Shown one piece after another: positions 7,701 through 14,700 of a DNA stretch of 15,432 nt. The stretch is from contig CAKUJT010000057.1 in NCBI GenBank assembly GCA_934661765.1, positions 1 through 15,432 on the forward strand. The letters run 5' to 3'. Position numbers and translations under genes: made by a program. The notes under the pieces were generated by a model. The model saw only the letters and a program-made list of their open reading frames with translations, did not search any database and had not been told where the DNA came from. Origin of the DNA: an uncultured Senegalimassilia sp. Its GTDB lineage: Bacteria > Actinomycetota > Coriobacteriia > Coriobacteriales > Eggerthellaceae. How positions within the stretch are numbered: position 1 is the stretch's first letter; each line of letters starts with the position of its first letter.

Positions 7701-8301
7701 CGGACTCGACCACGTGCTGGCATCCGGCGAGGACGTGAACATCTTCGTGTTCGACACCGAGGTCTACTCCAACACCGGCGGTCAGGCTTCCAAAGCTTCC
7801 AACATCGGCCAGGTGGCGCAGTTCGCCGCCGCCGGCAAGGACGTCAAGAAGAAGTCGCTTGCCGAGATCGCCATGGCGTACGGTTACGTGTACGTGGCCC
7901 AGGTGGCCATGGGCGCTAAGCCTGCTCAGACACTCAAGGCCATCACCGAGGCCGAGGCATATCATGGCCCGTCCATCATCATCGCGTACTCCCCGTGCGA
8001 GATGCACTCCATCAAGGGCGGCATGAGCAACTGCCAGACCGAGATGAAGAAGGCCGTGGATTGCGGTTACTGGAACCTGTTCCGCTTCAACCCGGCAGCC
8101 GACGCCGGCAAGAAGTTCACGCTGGACTGCAAGGAGCCCGCGGGCGGTTACCAGGAGTTCCTCATGAACGAGGCCCGCTACAGCCGTCTGACCCGCGAGT
8201 TCCCGGAGCGCGCCGGCGAGCTGTTCGAGCGCAACGAGAAGGCCGCCATCGAGCGTTACGATCACCTGGTGCGCCTGAAGGCCATGTACGACGGCGAATA
8301 A
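4768..8301 (+). CDS. nifJ: pyruvate:ferredoxin (flavodoxin) oxidoreductase, single chain
   Basis: Oxidises pyruvate with CoA to acetyl-CoA and CO2 and passes electrons to ferredoxin or flavodoxin in the cytoplasm of anaerobes. At 1177 residues it is the usual full length. Pyruvate-site residues T31 (YPITPSSP), E64 and R114 fall at the numbers used for the Desulfovibrio africanus enzyme. The ferredoxin domain has two 4Fe-4S motifs, C696-x2-C-x2-C-x3-C706-P and C751-x2-C-x2-C-x3-C761-P. The thiamine domain has C815, C818, C843 and C1077 for the proximal cluster, plus GGDGWAYDIG (from 967) and YSNTGGQ (1000-1006) for thiamine diphosphate and Mg. ATG at 4768 has AGGAG 5 bases upstream. Codons are almost all C- or G-ending (Lys mostly AAG), suggesting high expression. 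It is monocistronic: its own promoter precedes it and a strong terminator follows. Confidence 0.98.
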   Translation: MTREFKSMDGNTAAAHVSYAFTEVAGIYPITPSSPMADLVDQWSAAGRENIFGTKVKVCEMQSEGGAAGAVHGSLAAGALTTTYTASQGLLLMIPNMYKIAAEQLPSVFHVSARTVSTHALNIFGDHSDVMACRQTGFAMLAEGNVQEVMDLSAVAHLAAIKGRVPFLNFFDGFRTSHEVQKVAVWDYADLADMCDFDAVKAFRDHALNPERPRMRGSHENGDIFFQNREACNGIYDALPAVVEEYMDKVNAKLGTDYKLFNYYGAPDAERVIVAMGSICDVAEEVIDYLTARGEKVGLVKVRLYRPFVTAKFSEALPATCKKLAVLDRTKEPGARDPLYLDVVNALMVEGREGIKVSGGRYGLGSKDTPPASVFAIFTELAKDEPRGEFTIGIVDDVTGLSLPEDASAPNTAAAGTIECKFWGLGGDGTVGANKNSVKIIGDHTDKYVQAYFQYDSKKTGGVTISHLRFGDSPIRSSYYINKADFVACHNPSYITKNFPIVKDVKPGGTFMINCQWTPEELEEHLSAEAKRYIAANDVQLYTINAIDLARQIGMGKRTNTILQSAFFTLANILPAEDAVRYMKDAATRSYLKKGQEVVDMNHRAIDAGATAFVKIDVPAAWADAEDNAEVEHLEGRPELVKQVREIMEPVGRMAGDSLPVSVFVDHADGQFEQGAAAYEKRGVSVTVAKWDAEKCTECNSCSFVCPHACIRPFGLTDEEAAAGPEAMAVLPMKGKHKELKYTLAISPLDCMGCGVCVKACPADALTMVGVEDEMAQQDVFEYCVNKIADKPEIEGTTLRDSQFKQPLLEFSGACAGCAQTAYARLITQLYGDHMYISNATGCSSIWGGPAATSPYTVNKQGHGPAWSNSLFEDNAEHGMGMKLGYEAVNGMLAADAAILVEAGAAAEAAQAWLDARGDKAASRQTADALIAALPEVAAGEGAAAEAAQRILDHKEYLAKKSVWIFGGDGWAYDIGYGGLDHVLASGEDVNIFVFDTEVYSNTGGQASKASNIGQVAQFAAAGKDVKKKSLAEIAMAYGYVYVAQVAMGAKPAQTLKAITEAEAYHGPSIIIAYSPCEMHSIKGGMSNCQTEMKKAVDCGYWNLFRFNPAADAGKKFTLDCKEPAGGYQEFLMNEARYSRLTREFPERAGELFERNEKAAIERYDHLVRLKAMYDGE

Positions 8302-8402
8302 TCCGTTCGTCGAGCGCGGCGCCGCGTTTCCGCCGGCAAGAACTTTGCTGCGGGATATCAGGGGTGCGCTGAGGCTTTCGATTGTGCGATAGATCGGTTT
8401 CG

Positions 8403-8445
8403 GAAGGCCGGTCGTCCGAAAGGGCGGCCGGCCTTCTTGCGTTTT
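8403..8445 (+). terminator. intrinsic terminator after the oxidoreductase gene
   Basis: GAAGGCCGG (8403-8411) pairs with CCGGCCTTC (8428-8436). The inner bases continue pairing, with two G-T-type wobbles, to a GAAA tetraloop at 8418-8421, giving about 15 bp of stem. TTGCGTTTT follows. The hairpin begins about 100 bases after the stop codon. The stretch between, 8302-8402, holds no gene; its only visible structure is a 12-bp GC palindrome at 8315-8326. Confidence 0.9.
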
Positions 8446-8620
8446 CGCGGTGGGGTTTCGGGGGATTCGGCTGCGTTTCCGCAGGTGGCGGATTCGCTTA
8501 GCGCGGGCGTTCGCGGTGGCCCTTTTGTGTGGATGAAGGCCGCGTTGAACGTTCGGTGCTCCCGCTCGGGATGAGTCGATACGATGCGGCGACAAGCCGT
8601 GGCTGGGGAGATCGGCGAAA
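8446..8620. other. intergenic region upstream of addB, no gene seen
   Basis: This stretch between the terminator and the addB leader shows no open frame with a ribosome binding site and no RNA gene. The addBA promoter should lie here, but I find no convincing -35/-10 pair; TACGAT at 8579-8584 is the best -10-like hexamer and lacks a -35. There is a small hairpin, CTGCG/CGCAG, at 8471-8484. Confidence 0.4.
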
Positions 8621-8651
8621 CTTCGGGTAAGTCCCATGTATGGGACCGAAG
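8621..8651 (+). promoter_or_regulatory. nested dyad in front of addB
   Basis: GTCCCAT (8631-8637) and ATGGGAC (8640-8646) form perfect 7-bp arms separated by GT. Flanking CTTCG (8621-8625) and CGAAG (8647-8651) extend the stem across a 5-base bulge. It ends 5 bases before the AAGGGGG ribosome binding site (8657-8663). As RNA it could mask or expose the ribosome site; as DNA it could be an operator. Confidence 0.5.
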
Positions 8652-8672
8652 GCGCTAAGGGGGTGCGCTAGA

Positions 8673-11600
8673 ATGTCGGGCATGGATACTTCTATTGCAT
8701 ATGATGTGGTGCTGCTGCCGGATACCGATCGGGCGGTGGCGTATAGGAAACGCGCTGCGGATAGCGGCTGCTCGCTCATGGGCGTGACGGTTGCCGCGTT
8801 CGGCGCTTGGGTGCGCGATCTGTGGGAGCTGTACGGCGACGGCAGGACGTTCGTCTCGCGCCTTGAACGCGAGGCGCTGCTGCGCGCGGCTTGCGAGCGG
8901 GCCGTTGGCTGCTGCGTTGATCTGGAAAGCGGTAAGCGCGCGCAGCTTGATGGCGCTAGCGGACGATGCGGGTCGGCGGAGCCGGGCGACGTTCGTGATG
9001 GTAACGGACGATGCGAGTCGGTGGAAGGCCGCATTGCCGACGACGGGGGCGCATCGGCCGGTGCCGGAGAACCGGGGGCGCTCGGGCTCGATCGCGTCGC
9101 GGCAGTTTGCGTTGCTGCCGGCGTCGGCCTGCCTGCCTTCGATGCGGCGGTGCGGGATGCGCAGCGGGGCGTGCCGGCGGGTGCTGGCGCGCTTGAGGGT
9201 GTGACCTGCGCGGAGGCGCCGGTGCTGCGGTTGATCGGGGGATACCTCGAGCGGATCGAGCAGCTGGGGTTGGTGGAGCCGGGGCAGGCTCTGGCTCTGC
9301 TCCCTGAGCTTCTGCCGCAGCGCCCGTTGCGAGTGCTATTGGAAGATGCTGGTCCGCTTACCCCTGGTCAGGAGGCGTTTTTCTCCGCTTGTTCGTGGAT
9401 GGACGTGGAGGTTCGCGCCGCTTCGGGAAGCCAAGGCCCCGTTCGCGCGCCCGAGGGCGTGCGGGTTCGGTTCGCGTTCCCTTCGGGGCAGTATGCGTGG
9501 CCGGCGTTGCTGGCGGACATCGTGCGCGATTCCCTTGGCGCGGATGCGGATACGGGGGCGGCGCCGGCTTCGGCGGCTGTTCCGGCTGCCGGCGGAGATG
9601 GCGCTTCCGACTGTGAGGACGCGTTCGGCGGCGCCGACGGCTGCCGGGTTGGGCAGTCGATCGGTACGCAGGCCGCTGCCGTGGTGGTTGCGGCGAAAGA
9701 CCCCGCGGCGTTGTTCGGGCGCGTGGCGCCGGCGCTTGTTCGCCAGGGCCATGTGGTTGCCCTGCGCGGGCAGCGTCGCTTCGCGGACACCGCGTTCGGC
9801 CGGGCCATCTGCTCGCTTCGCCGCTTCCTTGATGAAGGGCAGGCGGGCGGCGTCTCGCATATCGAAGGGTACGGGGACATCGCCGCGACCGATGTGGAGC
9901 GTTGGGATCGTGCTGACCTGGCCGATTGGGCGTTGTCGCCCTTTTCCGGGATGACGAAGAAGGCGGCGTTCAAGCTTGATGCCGATATGCGCGCCGATCG
10001 CACGGCGCGACGGTCAGACCTGTGTGCCCGCTTGCGCGGCGACAACCCGACGTTTGCGGCAATGGAGCGGATTGCCTTGCAATTGGACGACCAGGCTGCG
10101 GTGGAGCTTGAGGCCGCCGTGCGGCGCATGACGAATCGCTCGGAAGCGTGGCGCGCCGAGCAGCTTGCCGCGCTGCGCGCGCTGCAGCGCGCCGCCGGCG
10201 CCGCAAAGCTGGCGGGGCTGGGGGCTGACGCTGCGTTCGACCAGGTGCAGCGTTTGAAGGTCAACGTTTCACGCATCGTGGCGCCGCGCGGTTGCGATGG
10301 CATCGCCTTTGGTGCGCCCGATGTGCTGATGACCGATCAGAACACGGCGGCGTCTTTGGGCAGCGGCTCGTGCAAGGTGCTCGTGGCGGCTGACTTGACA
10401 AGCGTCGCCTATCCTGCCGCCGATCCCGAGGACGCCTCCCGGGTGCTGCTCGAGCATGTAGGCGTGAAGCGTGCAGATTCGGCGCTTGCGCGCATGCGCC
10501 GCGTGTTCTTCGCGCTCGAGCACGCTGCGACCGATCAGCTGATCCTCGAGCGTTGCCTCAACGATTCGTCCGCCGACCCTACGTACCCTTGCGTGGTGCT
10601 GGAGGAGTTCATCGACGGTTATCGGGACGACCCCACGGCCACCGAGGATATCGACAACCCGTATTCGCTTCCCGAGCATCTGCAGGACGGGATGCTGCTG
10701 CGCGGCGAAGAGGCCTTATGCGCCAACGATGCGCTGTCCGATGCGCCGGCGTCCGTGGCGGCGCATATCGAGCCGCCGCTCACGGGCGCGGTGTCGCCTG
10801 AGGCGCGTTCGCTCGTGGTGCTTCCGCGCGTGCTGCAGGGCGGGCAGGTGCTCGACGAGCCGTGCCTTTCGCCTTCCCAGATCGAAAGCTATCTGGAGTG
10901 CCCGTACAAGTGGTTCGCTCAGCGGCGTTTGCGCCTGGATGACCTGGACGAGGGGTTCGGGCCGCTTGAGATGGGCGACTTCGCGCACAACGCGCTGCAC
11001 AGCTTCTATAAGCATATGTCCGAGGACTTGGGCGAGGCGAAGGTGACGCCGCAGCTGCTTCCGCAGGCGCGGGAGCTCATGGCCGACGTGCTTGCGCGTC
11101 ATAAGGCGCTGCAGCCGCATCTTCGCCAGTCGGAGAACCGCCTGATCCCCACGTCGCAGGTGGAGCATCGGGAGCTTGCCGAGCTTGAACGCAAGTTGAT
11201 GGACTACCTGGACTTCGAGGCCGAGCTTCTGCCCACCTTCGTTCCGAAATATTTGGAATACGACGTGGCTTGCGGCGGCGCGGTGGATTACGCGGGTCAT
11301 AAGCTGCTGGGCACGGCCGACCGCATCGATGTGGACGGCGAAGGACGGTGCGCGATCATCGACTACAAGGGCTCGATTTCAGGGTCGTACGCGCTGGGCG
11401 TGCGCGAGGAGGGGCGCCTGGGCAAGGTGCAGGCGCTCATTTACGCGCAGGTGGTTCGCCGTACGCTGGGCTTGGAGCCGGTAGGTGCGCTGTACGTGTG
11501 CTATGGGCGGCGCAAGATGATCTCGGGCGCTTACGACGGGCGCGTGATAGAGAACGCTCATCTGCCGAACATGCGCCATAAGGACTGCATGTGCGCCGAC

Positions 11601-11750
11601 AGGCCGTTTTCAGACGTGCTGGACGAGACGGAGGAGGCGGTGGCCGCGGCGCTCGAGCGCATGTTGGCAGGCGATATCCGTCCGCGCCCCGAAACGCCCG
11701 AGGCGTGCAAGTGGTGCCCGGTCTCATCGTGTTCGGAAAGGAGGGGATAG
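8673..11750 (+). CDS. addB: AddB-type subunit of ATP-dependent helicase-nuclease, iron-sulfur PD-(D/E)XK nuclease
   Basis: Partner of AddA in the complex that resects double-strand breaks for RecA. It has 1025 residues from ATG at 8673, chosen because AAGGGGG lies 9 bases upstream; the earlier in-frame ATG at 8640 has no ribosome site. The C-terminal RecB-family nuclease shows H772 (GDFAHNALH), D883 (GTADRID), and D897 and K899 (IIDYKG). C743 (ECPYKWF) with C1012, C1015 and C1020 form the split AddB 4Fe-4S signature, although the last spacing is C-x4-C rather than C-x5-C. No Walker A motif exists at the N-terminus, unlike Bacillus subtilis AddB, and an in-frame TAA at 8628 rules out a longer start. 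Low-complexity Gly/Asp/Ala linkers occupy about residues 90-135 and 290-330. addA follows after 2 bases, with its ribosome site inside the end of this gene. Confidence 0.85.
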   Translation: MSGMDTSIAYDVVLLPDTDRAVAYRKRAADSGCSLMGVTVAAFGAWVRDLWELYGDGRTFVSRLEREALLRAACERAVGCCVDLESGKRAQLDGASGRCGSAEPGDVRDGNGRCESVEGRIADDGGASAGAGEPGALGLDRVAAVCVAAGVGLPAFDAAVRDAQRGVPAGAGALEGVTCAEAPVLRLIGGYLERIEQLGLVEPGQALALLPELLPQRPLRVLLEDAGPLTPGQEAFFSACSWMDVEVRAASGSQGPVRAPEGVRVRFAFPSGQYAWPALLADIVRDSLGADADTGAAPASAAVPAAGGDGASDCEDAFGGADGCRVGQSIGTQAAAVVVAAKDPAALFGRVAPALVRQGHVVALRGQRRFADTAFGRAICSLRRFLDEGQAGGVSHIEGYGDIAATDVERWDRADLADWALSPFSGMTKKAAFKLDADMRADRTARRSDLCARLRGDNPTFAAMERIALQLDDQAAVELEAAVRRMTNRSEAWRAEQLAALRALQRAAGAAKLAGLGADAAFDQVQRLKVNVSRIVAPRGCDGIAFGAPDVLMTDQNTAASLGSGSCKVLVAADLTSVAYPAADPEDASRVLLEHVGVKRADSALARMRRVFFALEHAATDQLILERCLNDSSADPTYPCVVLEEFIDGYRDDPTATEDIDNPYSLPEHLQDGMLLRGEEALCANDALSDAPASVAAHIEPPLTGAVSPEARSLVVLPRVLQGGQVLDEPCLSPSQIESYLECPYKWFAQRRLRLDDLDEGFGPLEMGDFAHNALHSFYKHMSEDLGEAKVTPQLLPQARELMADVLARHKALQPHLRQSENRLIPTSQVEHRELAELERKLMDYLDFEAELLPTFVPKYLEYDVACGGAVDYAGHKLLGTADRIDVDGEGRCAIIDYKGSISGSYALGVREEGRLGKVQALIYAQVVRRTLGLEPVGALYVCYGRRKMISGAYDGRVIENAHLPNMRHKDCMCADRPFSDVLDETEEAVAAALERMLAGDIRPRPETPEACKWCPVSSCSERRG
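8961..9025 (+). repeat. in-frame 45-base tandem duplication remnant in addB
   Basis: The 20-base segments at 8961-8980 and 9006-9025 match at 18 positions. They start 45 bases apart, exactly 15 codons, giving the related peptides GRCGSAE and GRCESVE. The segment lies in a Gly/Asp-rich linker of the N-terminal half, so length change there is probably tolerated. Confidence 0.7.
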
Positions 11751-11752
11751 CC

Positions 11753-14700
11753 ATGGCGTTGACCATCGGCCAGGAAAAGTGCGTCAACACGCTGGACAAG
11801 CCGTTGGCGGTGAGCGCCGGCGCCGGCAGCGGCAAGACGTTCACGCTGACGCGCCGCATCGTGCATGCGTTGGAAAGCGGGTATTTGACCGACATCGATC
11901 AGGTTTTGGCCATCACCTTCACGTCGAAGGCGGCGGGCGAGATCAAATCACGCGTGAAGGGCGCGCTGCTCGCCGGCGGCATGACCGAACAGGCGCTGAA
12001 AACCGACGAGGCGTGGATATCCACCATCCATGGGATGTGCTCGCGCATCCTTCGCGCGCATGCGCTTGAGCTGGGGCTCGACCCCGCATTCAAAGTTGCC
12101 GACGAGGCCACGGTGAAGACGCTTCTGGATGCATCGCTTGAAGAGGTGCTCGGCGGCAGGGACGACTTGGTAACGGTCGCCGAAGGCGTTTCCCCGGAGC
12201 GCCTTGACGCGCTGTTCGCGTCGTTCGACGTGCATCCCGCGGGCCCTCGCACGGCGTCGGTCGAGGGGATGGTGCGGCAGCTGGTGGAAGCCGCCTCGGC
12301 GCATCCCGACGGCATGGCATCGGTGGTGGCACCCCCCGAGGCACCGGGTGCGATCAAGCTGCTGGCACAGCTGGCGGACGTCGCCGAAACCGCGTATGCC
12401 CTGGCCGACGGTGTCAAGCCCGGCTCCACGCGCGACAAGTTCCTGGCGGCAACGCAGGATGCGTTGGAGGGCGCGCGCGAGCTGATCGGTCGCGGCTCCG
12501 ACGGGCTGACGTACCGGCGCGTGCTTTCGGCGATGAACGGCTTTCCCGTTCCCGGTCGCAACTTCGGTAAGAACACGCCGTATGGAGAACAGGCCGCTGA
12601 GCTGGCGGAACAGTACTGCGCCATCGCTGCGCAGGCGCGTTGCGGGCTGGTGCAGGAACAGCTGGCGACGCTGATCGATGTGGCGAAGTCGGTTGCGGAC
12701 GCATTCGCGCGTCGCAAGCGCGAGGCGGGGTTGCTGGACAACAACGACCTGCTGGCCTTCGCGTCCCGTGCGTTTCGCGATCATCCCGCCATTCAGGCGG
12801 CGTACGCCGACCGTTTCAAGTTGGTGATGGTGGACGAGTTCCAGGACACCGATCAGCTGCAGGTGGACATGATCAAGCGCATGGCCGGGGAAGGCTTCTC
12901 GCGCATGTGCACCGTCGGCGACGCGCAGCAGAGCATCTACCGGTTCCGCGGCGCGGACGTGTCGGTGTATCGCCGCCATCTGGAGGACGTGCGCCGCTGC
13001 AACCCCGAGGGCATCATCGAGCTGCCCGACAACTTCCGCAGCCACGGGGACGTGTTGGCGTTGTGCGACCGCATCTTCGAGCAGCCGCAGGTATTCGGCG
13101 CCGAGTTCATGTCGTTGGCGCCGGGGCGCGAGGAATCCAAGGTCAAGCGCCCGTTTCTGCCCGATGGGCCTCGTGTGCAGGTGCAGGTGACCGTGACCCC
13201 GTCGCGCGGCGTGGCATCTGCGGATGCGGCGGCCGTGGCGGCGCGGCGCGTGGCGAAGTCGTTCTCCGAGTTCGCGGCGGCCGGGCACAGGCCGGGCGAC
13301 ATGGTGGTGCTGCTCGGCGGCATGGGCCGCGCGAACGTGTATGCCGAGGCGCTGCGGGCCGAGGGGCTGCCGTGCGTGGTGGCCGGCGGTTCCATTTTCA
13401 ACCGCGCTCCCGAGGTCGCGCTTATGGTTCGCCTGGCGCAGGCCATCGCGAACCCGAAGTGGACCACGGCGCTGTTCGAGGTGCTCTCGAGCGAGCTGTT
13501 CGCCCTGTCCGCCGATGATTTGCTGGAGCTGTCCACGGGCATGGACGAGGAGCGCGGCATTCCCCGCAGACGGGCGTTCGACCAGGGCTTTCGCCATATC
13601 GAACGCAAGGTTGCGGCGGGTCGCGCGGTCTCGCCGGCGCTTGCGGCGTGCGCAAGCCTGATGCGCCGCGCGTCCGAGCAGGTGGGAAACGTGGCGCTCG
13701 CCGACATCATGCAGGGCATCGTGGCCGATTCCGGGTGGCTTGCGCGCCTTGAGGCGGCCGGTCCGGAGGGGCTGGCGCGTGCGGGGAACGTGTACAAGGC
13801 CATCCGCATGGCGCACGATATCGAGGCGGCCGGCGGCATGGGGCCCGCGGGTGTGGCCGAGGAGCTGGCGCTGCGCGTGGAGCTTGCCAAGGAGGCGCCG
13901 GGTGCGCTTTCCGCCGAAGGCGGCGATTTCGTGCGCATCATGACCGTCCACGCCAGCAAGGGCCTTGAGTTCCCCATCGTGGCGGTGGCCGAGCTGCGCG
14001 ACGATGCGGCGCGGTCGCAGGCGTTGGAGTGCTGCTCGATCGAAGGGCGCACCTACGTGTCGCTCGACGGCGGCCATGTGCTCGAGCGCTTGAAGGAGAA
14101 GACCTCGTCGCTGGTTGCGAAAAGCGGGTCGTATCAGCCGTTTTGCGAGTTCGACGATGAAGAGCTCGCCGCTATGGTCTCGCGCAGCCAGCTTCCGGCA
14201 GACAGGCGTGCGGCCATCAAGCTGCATGAAGGGCGCGGCGAGGCTGCCGAGTCGCGACGCTTGCTCTACGTTGCGCTCACGCGTGCGAAGGAGGCCCTTG
14301 TGATGTCCATGCGCGGCAAGTCGTCGAAGGTCGACGCCACCGGCTTGTCGAAGAGCTGCTGGGGCGACGTGCAATCGGCGCTGGTGGGCGAGTGCTGCGT
14401 GTTCGAGCCGGGCGTGAGCGTGTTCGACTTCGGCGGGCAGCGCCCGGCGCGCGTTGAGTGCGTGCACCTCACGCCGGCGGCTGTTGAGGAGCTGCTGGGG
14501 ACGTCTGGCGCTGCGGGTGGCACGACGGAAGGATTGCCCTCGCGGATCGATGGCGGCGTGCGCGCCGATGGGCCTGCGGTCGGCGGTTCGTGTGCCGATG
14601 GCTTTGCGGTCGATGATGGGCCGGGCGTCGGTGGGCCGGGCATCGGCGAGGCCGCGGCTGGCGGTTGCCTTGCCGGCGGCAAGCCGGGCACGATCGCCCT

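Noticed and set aside
8315..8326. CGCGGCGCCGCG palindrome after the oxidoreductase stop codon
   Set aside because: It is a short all-GC palindrome of the sort common in such DNA, without a T-run; the real terminator is at 8403-8445.
8547..8554. GAACGTTC palindrome upstream of addB as a LexA (SOS) box
   Set aside because: The Gram-positive LexA site needs four bases between GAAC and GTTC; here there are none.
8640..8672. Earlier ATG start for addB
   Set aside because: The ATG lies in the right arm of a hairpin and lacks a ribosome site. The ATG at 8673 has AAGGGGG 9 bases upstream.
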